The notes under the pieces were generated by a model, which saw only the letters and a program-made list of their open reading frames with translations, did not search any database and was not told the DNA's origin. A program made the translations under genes and the position numbers. Below, piece by piece: positions 7,110 to 14,702 of a stretch of DNA of 19,561 nucleotides. Positions within the stretch are counted from its first letter, which is position 1. The number at the start of each line of letters is the position of its first letter. This stretch comes from Actinomycetes bacterium (GTDB taxonomy: Bacteria; Actinomycetota; Actinomycetes; Mycobacteriales; Micromonosporaceae): the NCBI GenBank assembly GCA_021793335.1, contig JAJYSW010000030.1, positions 1-19,561 on the forward strand, written 5' to 3'.

Positions 7110-8102
7110 ATGTCCACACCGCTCACGCAATGGTCGGTCATCATCCCCTGTCACAACGCGGCCAAGACGCTGCGGCTGTGCCTGGCATCGGTGTTCGCGC
7201 AGACCGCCGCGCCCGGCGAGGTGATCGTGGTCGACGACGCGAGCGCCGACGACTCGGCCGCGATCGCGGCCGAGTTCGACTGCCGGGTGATCAGGCAACG
7301 TCCGAACCGGGGCCCGGCGGCGGCGCGGAACCTGGGGGCCGCGCACGCCGTGGGCGAGGTGCTGTTCTTCCTCGACGCCGATCTCGCCTTGGAGCCCGGC
7401 GCGCTCGAACACGCCTCGACCGCGCTCGAAGCCGATCCCGGCACCGCTGCGGTCCAGGGCGTCTACGCCGCCGAGCCGCTGATCGACGACGGCCCCGTCG
7501 AGCGGTACAAGACCCTCTACGAGCACCATTGGCGCACCCGCGGCGCCGGCCCGGGCTCGGCCACGCTGTTCGCGCTCACCGCGATCCGCGCCGAGGCATT
7601 CGCCGAGGCCGGCGGTTTCGACGAGGCGCTGCGCGACGGCGAGGACGTGGATTTCGGCGCGCGACTGCCCGCGCGCTGGACCGTCCGCACCGATCCGGGG
7701 GTCCGCGCCCGGCACGATGACGTCGACACGCTCGGCGGGATGCTCATCGAACAGTGGCGGCGGTCCCTGCGGTTCGCCGAGCTGCTGGCCCGCGCCCGCC
7801 GCTCCCCCGGGCCCGGCCGCGCGGTCGGCACCGGTTCCTTCGGGGCGGCCACGGTGTTCTCGTGCGCAGCGGTGGCCGCGGGGCTGCCGCTGGTGCTGTG
7901 GTCGCCGTTCCTGGCCGCCGTCCCGGTCGGGGCGGCGGCGGTCTTCGCCATGGCCAACGCGGGACTGCTGCGGGCGGCGGCGGCTCGCGGCGCGGGTTGG
8001 GCGGTCGCGGTCTTCGGTCTGCATCTGCTGTACGTGGCCACGGCCGGGCTGGCGAGTGCGGCCGGGGCGCTGCGCCCGGCGGCGTGGACGGCGCGGTCAT
8101 GA
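7110..8102 (+). CDS. Family 2 glycosyltransferase with C-terminal membrane segments (paralog A)
   Basis: Probable membrane-associated GT2 enzyme (330 aa) moving a sugar from a nucleotide- or lipid-linked donor. The GT-A fold start is clear: WSVIIPCHNAAKTL (8-21), EVIVVDDASADDS (37-49), NRGPAAARN (66-74) and metal-binding DAD at 89-91. GED at 177-179 probably supplies the catalytic base and QWRRSLRF is at 215-222. After residue 243 come two or three hydrophobic helices. It is clearly paralogous to the enzyme at 14689-15732, sharing NRGP-AARN, GEVLFF-DAD and QWRRS. The ATG at 7110 has only a weak AGGA upstream. It overlaps the next gene by ATGA. Acceptor and donor are unknown. Confidence 0.85.
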   Translation: MSTPLTQWSVIIPCHNAAKTLRLCLASVFAQTAAPGEVIVVDDASADDSAAIAAEFDCRVIRQRPNRGPAAARNLGAAHAVGEVLFFLDADLALEPGALEHASTALEADPGTAAVQGVYAAEPLIDDGPVERYKTLYEHHWRTRGAGPGSATLFALTAIRAEAFAEAGGFDEALRDGEDVDFGARLPARWTVRTDPGVRARHDDVDTLGGMLIEQWRRSLRFAELLARARRSPGPGRAVGTGSFGAATVFSCAAVAAGLPLVLWSPFLAAVPVGAAAVFAMANAGLLRAAAARGAGWAVAVFGLHLLYVATAGLASAAGALRPAAWTARS

Positions 8103-9067
8103 GCGGCCGGTGGACGCGGGTGCGCCGGGCGCTGTGGCGGCTCTCGGGCGCGGCGGTGGTGGTCGCGGTGGCCGTCGCGATCTGGTCGGCCGTGCGCGGC
8201 CAGGACTGGAGCGGCGTCGCCGAGTTCGCCGAGGTCGAGAACCTGCCGTTGATCGGCGTCGCAGCGGTGATCAACCTGTTCGGCCTGGCCCTGGGCATGC
8301 TGTCGTGGCATGCGCTGGCCGACGGGGGCGAGACCCGGGTGCCGCTGCCCTCGGCGGCGAAGATCTACTTCACCGGGATGCTGGTCAAGTACCTGCCGGG
8401 GCGGTTGTGGACGCTGCTGGTCAGTCTGCGGATGGGCTCGGGCGCCGGCATTCCGGCCTCGCGCATGACCGGCGTGTACTTCCTCAACATCGTCGTCATG
8501 GTCGCCACCGGGATGCTGGTGGGGCTGCTGGCCGCCCCGATCGCGTTCGGGGAGGGATGGGTCTGGGTGGCCGTGGCCTCGGTGCCCGCGCTCGTACTGT
8601 TCGCGCGTCCACGTCTGGTCGACGTCGCGATGCGGCTGGCGGCCGGGCTGTTGCGGCGCCCACCGGTGGAGCTGCACTACGGGTCCCGGGCGATCCGGCG
8701 GGCGCTGCTCTTCCAGACCGCCTCGTGGATCGTCACCGGGCACCACTTGTGGGCCTTGGCGATCACGGCGGGGGCCGACCCGTTCGAGTCGTACATGTTG
8801 ACCGTCGGCCTGTTCGGGCTCGCGCTGGTCGTCGGGTCGCTGGTCCTGGTCGTCCCTGACGGGCTGGGCGTCCGCGAGGGCATCCTGATGGCCGCGCTGG
8901 CGCTGGTGATGCCGCTGCCGCTGGCCGGAGCGGTGGCCGTCACCAGCAGGGTGGTGGCGACCGTCGGCGAGGTGGCGGCGGCGCTGGCGGTCTACCTGTG
9001 GACGGCGCGGTCGGCCGCCCGGTCGAGGACCTCGGCATATCGATCCAAGGTGGACTCCATGGAGTAG
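8099..9067 (+). CDS. AglD/UPF0104-type polytopic membrane protein (lysylphosphatidylglycerol synthase TM family)
   Basis: Integral membrane protein (322 aa) with about eight hydrophobic helices. It carries the family signatures KYLPGRLW (97-104) and PDGLGVREG (253-261), as in AglD and the membrane half of MprF. It lacks MprF's cytosolic aminoacyl-transferase domain, so it is not a lysyl-PG synthase. Stand-alone members often lie in polysaccharide or glycolipid clusters and are suspected flippases or lipid-modifying partners. It starts by ATGA overlap with the GT2 gene, so the two are translationally coupled. Its last 76 bases overlap the convergent GT4 gene. Function beyond family is inference. 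Confidence 0.85.
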   Translation: MSGRWTRVRRALWRLSGAAVVVAVAVAIWSAVRGQDWSGVAEFAEVENLPLIGVAAVINLFGLALGMLSWHALADGGETRVPLPSAAKIYFTGMLVKYLPGRLWTLLVSLRMGSGAGIPASRMTGVYFLNIVVMVATGMLVGLLAAPIAFGEGWVWVAVASVPALVLFARPRLVDVAMRLAAGLLRRPPVELHYGSRAIRRALLFQTASWIVTGHHLWALAITAGADPFESYMLTVGLFGLALVVGSLVLVVPDGLGVREGILMAALALVMPLPLAGAVAVTSRVVATVGEVAAALAVYLWTARSAARSRTSAYRSKVDSME

Positions 9068-10128
9068 GAGGCCCGGGCCGCCGCCGCTCCCTCGGCACGG
9101 CGCTCGGCGTCCCAACGGCACACGCGTTGCAGCGCCGCGGCCAGAGCGCTCGGCTCTGCGGCCGGGACCAGTTCGCCGAAGCCGGTGGTCCGCACCGGTA
9201 TCCGCATGCCGGGCAGGTCGCTGGCGACGACCGGCACTCCCGCCATCATGGCCTCGGTCTGGGTGATCCCGAAGGACTCCTCGGCGACCGACGGCAGCGC
9301 GAAGGCGTCGATCGAGGCGTGGAAATCGCCGAACTCGGACTCGTCGAGGCGTCCGAGGAAGCGAATCCGGTCATCGCCGGCGGCCAGGCGGCGCAGCTCG
9401 GCGGCGACGCCGCCACCGGCGACACCGGATTCCTCGCCCGCCAGCAGCAGGCGCGCGTCCGGATCGGGCCAGTGTCCGAACGCCGCCACCAGGTGGTGGA
9501 GTCCTTTCTCAGGGGCCATGCGCCCCAGGAACCCGATATGCGGGCCAGCACCATCCCGAAAGGAGGGCCGCCCGGCCTCGCGCAGACGGCACGGCGGTGG
9601 GATCTCATGGACGTCCCTGCGCTGCATCGAGGGCCAGTGCCGCGACCCTTGGGCGTGGTCGAGATTGGATACGACTACGCCGGTGCTGCGGCGTACCGCC
9701 GCCGCCACCGAGCGTTCGACGACCGCGATCTGGGCTGCCGCGAGGAGCCCGCCGGGCAGCCATACGTCGTCGTGGTGGTGGCACACGATCGGCGTCCCTC
9801 CGGCCGCGCGGGCCACCGGACCGGCCTCCAGCATCGGCAGATGCAGGTTGACCACGGCCGAGTGCCGTGCCACGCGGCCGGCCAGGCCGATGAACTCGGG
9901 GCTGATGACGCCGCGGCCGATGCGGGCGGCCACACGGGAACGGAAGACGTGCACGCCGTCGAGCTTCTCGCGGCGGGGCAGCGCCGGATCGTGCCTGGAG
10001 GCGACGACGGCCACGCGGCGGCCCCGCTCGGCCAGCGATTCGGCGACGTCGCGGGCGACGCGGGTGAGACCGCTGGTGTAGGGGGCGTAGTAGTTGAGCA
10101 CGATACAGGCGTCGAACCGTTCGTTCAC
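8992..10128 (-). CDS. Family 4 (GT-B) glycosyltransferase
   Basis: Retaining glycosyltransferase (378 aa), last gene of the leftward operon. N-terminal acceptor domain: LNYYAPYTSGLTRVARDVAE (11-30). C-terminal donor domain: IGFLGRMAPEKGLHHLVAAF (198-217), RIRFLGRL (254-261) and the E-x7-E motif from ESFGITQTE (284-292). GT4 enzymes of this type add hexoses to lipid-linked or surface glycans from nucleotide-sugar donors. The GTG at 10128 is chosen because GGAGG lies just upstream and it overlaps the previous stop as GTGA (10125-10128); an open frame continues far upstream but has no coding character. The 3' end overlaps the convergent membrane gene by 76 bases. Confidence 0.88.
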   Translation of the reverse strand: MNERFDACIVLNYYAPYTSGLTRVARDVAESLAERGRRVAVVASRHDPALPRREKLDGVHVFRSRVAARIGRGVISPEFIGLAGRVARHSAVVNLHLPMLEAGPVARAAGGTPIVCHHHDDVWLPGGLLAAAQIAVVERSVAAAVRRSTGVVVSNLDHAQGSRHWPSMQRRDVHEIPPPCRLREAGRPSFRDGAGPHIGFLGRMAPEKGLHHLVAAFGHWPDPDARLLLAGEESGVAGGGVAAELRRLAAGDDRIRFLGRLDESEFGDFHASIDAFALPSVAEESFGITQTEAMMAGVPVVASDLPGMRIPVRTTGFGELVPAAEPSALAAALQRVCRWDAERRAEGAAAARASYSMESTLDRYAEVLDRAADRAVHR

Positions 10129-11264
10129 CGGTCCTCCAAATTCAGGTGGATGTGCTGGGCGTCGTGGTCGGACAGCCCCGCCGAGGCGGCGAAGCGATAG
10201 TCGGCTACGGTCGCGCCGCCTCCGGCGCAGGCCCAGTCGAGCCGCCAGAGCGCGGGGAGCCCGAAGCGGATCCGGGGCCAGCTGACCGGGAAGGGTTCGC
10301 CGTCGGGGTCGGGGCAGTCCAGTCGGGCTCGCAGCGCGGTGACGGCGCCGCTGAGCGAGGTCGAGTTGAAATCCCCGGCCACCAGCACCGGGTGCGGGTT
10401 GGCGGCCAGGTCCTCGACGAGGACCTCGACCTGGGCGGCGCGGCGCTGGTACTGGCCGCGCACGCTGTCCCAGAATTCGCCGTCGAGCGGGCTGGGACCG
10501 AAAGTGGGCACCGGAACCGAGAAGTGGACATTGTAGAGGGATACGATCCGGCCGTCGACGTCGACGTCGGTGCGGAGGATCTTGGTGGTCCAATAGGCAT
10601 CCCAGTCGTCCTCGACCGGTGCGCCCGGATCGTCCGGTCCGATCAGCCCGGTGGTGTCGAGGGCACGCTGCTCGACGATGGGGTACCGGGAGACGGTCAC
10701 CAGTTCGCTGGCGATGGCGATGTGCCAGCCCGCGAAGTGGGCGCGCAGGGCCGCCTCGTCGTCGATCGGCTCGACCCAGTCGATGCCGGTCAGATACTCC
10801 TGGAGCAGATAGACGTCGACGTCCTGGGCGAGCAGGTGGTCGTAGAACGCCTCGGGAGTGTCCCCGCCCTCGGTGTGCCAGTAATCGGTGTTCCAGGAGT
10901 AGACCGAGAGGTCGGCCTCGGCGGCCCCGCCGTCGGCGAGGAGCGCGGCGGGGTTGATCCCGAGCATGGGGGCGACGATGACCGCGGTCGCGGCGGCGAT
11001 CAATTCGACGCGCCAGCGTACGCCCCGGGCGGCCCCGATCGCGGCGAGGGCCAGGACGATCGGGGGGACGGCCAGGGCAATCGGCGGGATCAACTCCACG
11101 ATCGACCACCACCAGACTTCGCCGGTCAGCAGCAGGTGGGCGAGCAGGAACGCCGACCATGCCGTCGCCGCGGCGACGACGAGGCGGGTGCCCCAGCACC
11201 AGCGGCGCCGCGGTGAGTCGGTCGCGGGCGCGGGCGCGGGGCCGGGTTCACGGATCGCGGTCAC
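10125..11264 (-). CDS. Membrane-anchored endonuclease/exonuclease/phosphatase (EEP) family protein
   Basis: Metal-dependent phosphoesterase fold (379 aa) behind three N-terminal helices (about 27-46, 54-79, 87-104). The basic N-terminus and basic loop after helix 2 predict the catalytic domain outside the membrane. EEP residues are present: Asn125 (SWNTDYW), Glu156 (LLQEY), His247 (YNVHF), Asp298/Asn300 (AGDFNST), Asp343 (LDWACAG) and Asp366-His367 (LSDHD). The family includes nucleases, sphingomyelinases and inositol-phosphate phosphatases; secreted location and context argue for a lipid- or sugar-phosphate substrate. The GTG at 11264 follows the UbiA stop by 3 bases, with GGAGG at 11275-11279. 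It overlaps the GT4 gene by 4 bases. Confidence 0.87.
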   Translation of the reverse strand: MTAIREPGPAPAPATDSPRRRWCWGTRLVVAAATAWSAFLLAHLLLTGEVWWWSIVELIPPIALAVPPIVLALAAIGAARGVRWRVELIAAATAVIVAPMLGINPAALLADGGAAEADLSVYSWNTDYWHTEGGDTPEAFYDHLLAQDVDVYLLQEYLTGIDWVEPIDDEAALRAHFAGWHIAIASELVTVSRYPIVEQRALDTTGLIGPDDPGAPVEDDWDAYWTTKILRTDVDVDGRIVSLYNVHFSVPVPTFGPSPLDGEFWDSVRGQYQRRAAQVEVLVEDLAANPHPVLVAGDFNSTSLSGAVTALRARLDCPDPDGEPFPVSWPRIRFGLPALWRLDWACAGGGATVADYRFAASAGLSDHDAQHIHLNLEDR

Positions 11265-11267
11265 GGC

Positions 11268-12218
11268 TCACAGTCCTCCGGTCCACAGGGTCTGGTCGCT
11301 CGCGATGTAGACGCCGACGAGCACCGCGCAGACGGCCGCGACCGCCACCAGGGCCGGGTCGCGCAACAGGATGCGGGTGGGGTCGCCGTCGCCGCCGCGC
11401 ACGGCGAGGAGCTGGAGGTAGCGGAACAGGCCCGCGACCAGCAGCGGGACGGCCAGCAGCGGCAGCGGACCGGCGTCGCCGGGGGAACCGGGGCCGTGGA
11501 GGGCGAACAGCAGGAACGTGGCGGTGGCGAGACCGGCGGCGATCGAGACGTACTGGTCGATCAGCGCCGGAGTGTAGCCCGAGAGGGCCTCGCGGTGCGA
11601 GGTCCCGGCGACGACCAGTTCTCGCCGGCGTTTGCCGAGGACCAGCAGGAGCGAAGCGAACAGGACCGATAGGACGACCAGACCGGAGGGAGCGCTCCCC
11701 AGAGCGAGATAGCCGGCGACGGCGCGCAGCGGGAAACCGGCGGCGACGCTGAACAGTTCGAGCACGGGAATCTCGCGGAGCTTGCGACTGTAGGCGAAGT
11801 TGACGGCCGTATACACCGCGAGGGGCACGGCCAGGACCGGGGAGGCGGCCACGGCGGCGACCGCCAAGGCGGCGCACGCGACGGCCAGGGCGATCGCGCG
11901 CGGGACGGCGACCGCGCCGGAAGCGACGGGCCGGTGCCGTTTACTCGGGTGATGGCGGTCGTGTTCACGGTCGGCGATGTCGTTGACGGCGTACACCATC
12001 GCCGAGGCGGCGGTGAAGGCCGCGACGGCCAGGGCGAGTTCGCCCCAGGCCGTGCCGTTCCACACTCGCGGGTCGATCAACGGCAGGGCGACGGCGAGGT
12101 TCTTGACCCACTGGACCGGACGCAGCAGTGCGAGTGCGGCTCCGGCGCCCCGGGGTCGGCTAGGCCGTTCCGGTCCGGCCGCGACCGGTGAGGGTGCTTC
12201 GGTCTTGATGCTGGTCAT
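11268..12218 (-). CDS. UbiA-family prenyltransferase, decaprenyl-phosphate phosphoribosyltransferase-like
   Basis: Polytopic membrane enzyme (316 aa). The Mg-binding NDIADREHD (79-87) leads into HPSKRHRPVASG (90-101). Further blocks LLRPVQWVKNL (31-41), YSRKLREIPVLELFSVAAGF (143-162) and LGKRRREL (194-201) match the pattern of Rv3806c/UbiA, which transfers phosphoribosyl from PRPP to decaprenyl phosphate, the first step to the arabinan donor DPA. A closely related activity is likely here, though the sugar phosphate could differ. No DprE1/DprE2 oxidoreductase pair is adjacent, unlike the mycobacterial arabinan locus. The ATG at 12218 follows AAGGAAGAGG; the gene overlaps the epimerase by 59 bases. 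Confidence 0.88.
   Translation of the reverse strand: MTSIKTEAPSPVAAGPERPSRPRGAGAALALLRPVQWVKNLAVALPLIDPRVWNGTAWGELALAVAAFTAASAMVYAVNDIADREHDRHHPSKRHRPVASGAVAVPRAIALAVACAALAVAAVAASPVLAVPLAVYTAVNFAYSRKLREIPVLELFSVAAGFPLRAVAGYLALGSAPSGLVVLSVLFASLLLVLGKRRRELVVAGTSHREALSGYTPALIDQYVSIAAGLATATFLLFALHGPGSPGDAGPLPLLAVPLLVAGLFRYLQLLAVRGGDGDPTRILLRDPALVAVAAVCAVLVGVYIASDQTLWTGGL
11688..11699. promoter_or_regulatory. Perfect LacI-box core inside the UbiA-like gene
   Basis: GGGAGCGCTCCC is a perfect 12-bp palindrome identical to the core of the CebR/CelR operator. It encodes Gly-Ser-Ala-Pro in the prenyltransferase. It may be a chance product of high-GC coding sequence, but exact matches are rare and two partial matches lie at promoters in this window. 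Confidence 0.3.
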
Positions 12219-13296
12219 GGCCTCTTCCTTGGGCGGTTGCCTTGGCTCGGGCGGGGAAGCAGATCTTCGCGCCCGCGAGCAGCCCCTGCTTCCAGCGATC
12301 GGCCGAGGTGGCCCCGGCCGAGTCGGGATCGGACTGCGGCCGTGAACGCCACCAACGGTAGGTGCGCAGGACGGCCTCGCGGTTGGAGTGGCGGGGCGCG
12401 AAGCCGAGGCGTTCGCGCGCCTTCGATATGTCTACGTAGGAGTCGGCTTTGAGTTTGCGGACCAGCCTGTCGTAGACCGGGGACAGCCCCAAGGCCGAGG
12501 CCGCCCGCAGCGCGGCCACGGCCGGGCCGGTCGGCAGGGAGCGGACGCGGCGGCCGTGCCCGGCCTCGTCCAGGACGGCCTGGAAGTCCTCACGGAACGT
12601 GGCGAAGTCGGCCGCGCCGATGTTGTAGGCGTCGGCGGCGATCTCGTCGGGCGCGGCCATGACGGCCGCGACCGCCTCGACCAGATCGTCGAGGTCGAGC
12701 ATCTGGATGCGGACGTCGCCGCGGCCGATGATCGGGAAGTCCCGTCCCTCCTCGGCCCATTCGAACAGCATCCCGAACAGGCCCAGGCGGCCGGGCCCGA
12801 GGAAGGTCTTGGGCCGCACGATAGCGGTGCATCGATCGGAGGCTCGGGCCGCGACGGCGCGTTCGGCCTCGGCCTTGGCGGCACTGTAGGAGTCGACCGG
12901 CTCGTGCGGGTGGTCCTCGGGGGTGGGAACGCGTTCGGGCAGGCCGTAGACCGCGGTCGATGAGATATGGACGAGCCGGTCGACGCGGGCGGACGCGGCC
13001 GCCTCCAGCACCGATTCGGCCCCGCCCACGGTGATCGAGCGGATCTCGGCCTTGGGGTAGGACGGCAGCGCCGAGGCGCAGTGGACGATGGCGCGGCAGT
13101 CGGAGGCGGCCTCGGCGAGCGCGGCGCGGTCGCGGACGTCGCCGGTGACGGCGCGGAGGCGGTCGGTCGGCGGGACGCCGCGGCGGTCGAAGGCGACCAC
13201 TTCGGCCCCCTCCCGGAGCAGGCGGGCGGTCAGGCTCGAACCGAGGACGCCGGCGGCGCCGGTCACCAGGACCGGTGAAGGCAGGGCGGTCACCAT
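12160..13296 (-). CDS. NAD-dependent epimerase/dehydratase (extended SDR)
   Basis: Cytosolic nucleotide-sugar or related oxidoreductase (378 aa). Rossmann motif TGAAGVLG (12-19), GDVRD (52-56), ISSTAVYGLP (111-120) and the catalytic pair Tyr137/Lys141 in YSAAK are intact, followed by IVRPKTFLGPG near 157 and a substrate domain. Members interconvert or oxidise activated sugars; the exact substrate cannot be told. It overlaps the aminotransferase stop by 7 bases (ATGGTGA at 13290-13296), so it is translationally coupled, with no good ribosome site of its own. Its C-terminal 20 codons overlap the UbiA start and look like a nonconserved tail. With the neighbouring aminotransferase it could make a keto- then amino-sugar. 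Confidence 0.87.
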   Translation of the reverse strand: MVTALPSPVLVTGAAGVLGSSLTARLLREGAEVVAFDRRGVPPTDRLRAVTGDVRDRAALAEAASDCRAIVHCASALPSYPKAEIRSITVGGAESVLEAAASARVDRLVHISSTAVYGLPERVPTPEDHPHEPVDSYSAAKAEAERAVAARASDRCTAIVRPKTFLGPGRLGLFGMLFEWAEEGRDFPIIGRGDVRIQMLDLDDLVEAVAAVMAAPDEIAADAYNIGAADFATFREDFQAVLDEAGHGRRVRSLPTGPAVAALRAASALGLSPVYDRLVRKLKADSYVDISKARERLGFAPRHSNREAVLRTYRWWRSRPQSDPDSAGATSADRWKQGLLAGAKICFPARAKATAQGRGHDQHQDRSTLTGRGRTGTA

Positions 13297-14702
13297 AGGT
13301 GGCTCACTTTCTGCTTGATGAAGCGGCGCACCAGTTTCCCGATGCCGATCGACAGGGTCTGCTCGATCGCCTCCAGGCAGCGGTGGAGTTCCTCGTGGGG
13401 CGTCACGAGCGGCGGTCCGATCACGACCGGGTGCTCGCCGTTGAGGGTGTAGTACAGGTAGATGCCGTGATCCTCGTACATGGCCTGGAGGAAGGCCGAG
13501 GACAGCAGCTTGTGGCGGAACCCGGGGTCCTTGGCCAGGCCGCCGGGCACGAGTTTGAGCAGCGACTCGGCCAGGCCGGGGTTGCCTTTGAGGAAGAGGC
13601 CCCACAGTGCGCCCGAGCCGCGTACGTCGGCGACCTCCTCGGGGAACGCCTTGGCGATGCGCTCCAGACCGGGCGCGAGAATCCGCTCGAACTCGCGGGC
13701 TCGGGCCGGGTAGTCGTCCTCGACGACGATGCGGATCGCCTCCACGGCGGTGGCGTTCTCCTCGCCGAAACCGTAGTAGGTGGTGCTGGTGGTCTGGAGC
13801 AGCGCGTCGCCAAGGTTGTCGTAGGCCCTGCGGTAGACCGGTTCCCGCACCACGAACCCGGAGATGGAGGACTTGCCGCCGCCGAGCGCCTTGGAGGTGC
13901 ACACGATATCGGGAACCAGGCCCTCGTAGCGGGTGAAGTGGAACATGCTGCCGGTCTTGCCCCAGCCGGTGTAGATCTCGTCGAAGATCAGGACGATGTC
14001 CTCTTGGTCGCACAGCGCCCGCAGGCCCAGCAGGAACTCCTCGGAGCACTGCCGCATCGTCGAGGCGCTGAACGGTTCGATCAGCAGGGCGTAGACGTCG
14101 CCGCGGTGGGCGGCGACGGCCTTGCGCACCGAATCCAGGTCGTCGTATTCGAAGTCGGCGATGCCCGGGATGGTCGGGAAGCGGAAACCGTGGTCCCGCG
14201 CGCCGGTCAGTCCGCCCGATCCCAGGAGTTTGCCGTGGAAGGCCGAGGTCGCGCGGAGGACGGTGCCGCGCTTGCCGCGGTGGTACTTATAGGCGCATTT
14301 GATCGCGCCTTCGATCGCTTCGGCGCCGGAGTTGGGGAAGAAGGCGTGGTCGAGGTCCCCGGGGAGGACCTGAGCGATGTTGTGGCTCAGGGCGGCCAGG
14401 TAGGGCGAGAAGTAGGTCTTGTGGACCTCCATGCGCCGCTGCTCGGCGAAGCGGCGTCGGACTTCGAGGATGCGCGGGTGGTTGTGGCCGTGGTTGAGCA
14501 CGCCGACGCCGCCGGTCAGGTCGGTGATGCGGCGGCCGTCTTTGAGGTGCAGGTAGCAGCCTTCGGCGTGGTCGACCAGTTCGCGGCCGAAGCCGAAGGA
14601 GGTCATCAGCGAGACTTGGCTGGAGTTGACGTGGGCGCGGTAGAGCCGCTGCACCTCCTTGAGGGAGAGTTGCTCTGCTTCGTCGATGTCAATGAGTCGC
14701 AT
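13290..14702 (-). CDS. Class III (PLP-dependent) aminotransferase
   Basis: PLP enzyme (470 aa) of the ornithine/GABA aminotransferase and glutamate-1-semialdehyde mutase superfamily. Visible are GGVGVLNHGHNHP (64-76), the PLP-phosphate loop NSGAEA (124-129), SAFHGK (153-158), the ring-nitrogen Asp241 in LIFDEIYTGWGKTG, and Schiff-base Lys271 in TSKALGGGKSSISG. The whole fold is present at normal length. Most sugar aminotransferases belong to another PLP family (DegT), so a class III enzyme in a glycan locus suggests amination of an aldehyde or a nonsugar building block, or a mutase role. ATG at 14702 lies inside the end of the preceding GT2 gene (14-base overlap), implying coupled expression. 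Confidence 0.92.
   Translation of the reverse strand: MRLIDIDEAEQLSLKEVQRLYRAHVNSSQVSLMTSFGFGRELVDHAEGCYLHLKDGRRITDLTGGVGVLNHGHNHPRILEVRRRFAEQRRMEVHKTYFSPYLAALSHNIAQVLPGDLDHAFFPNSGAEAIEGAIKCAYKYHRGKRGTVLRATSAFHGKLLGSGGLTGARDHGFRFPTIPGIADFEYDDLDSVRKAVAAHRGDVYALLIEPFSASTMRQCSEEFLLGLRALCDQEDIVLIFDEIYTGWGKTGSMFHFTRYEGLVPDIVCTSKALGGGKSSISGFVVREPVYRRAYDNLGDALLQTTSTTYYGFGEENATAVEAIRIVVEDDYPARAREFERILAPGLERIAKAFPEEVADVRGSGALWGLFLKGNPGLAESLLKLVPGGLAKDPGFRHKLLSSAFLQAMYEDHGIYLYYTLNGEHPVVIGPPLVTPHEELHRCLEAIEQTLSIGIGKLVRRFIKQKVSHLW

Noticed and set aside
8099..9067. Calling this membrane protein a true lysylphosphatidylglycerol synthase (MprF)
   Set aside because: Only the membrane family is present; the cytosolic aminoacyl-transferase domain needed for lysyl transfer is absent.
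10129..11199. Upstream extension of the GT4 frame, giving a 735-aa fusion-like protein
   Set aside because: The extension is Arg/Pro-rich and lies in another frame of the EEP gene. A GTG start with GGAGG at 10128 explains the true 5' end.
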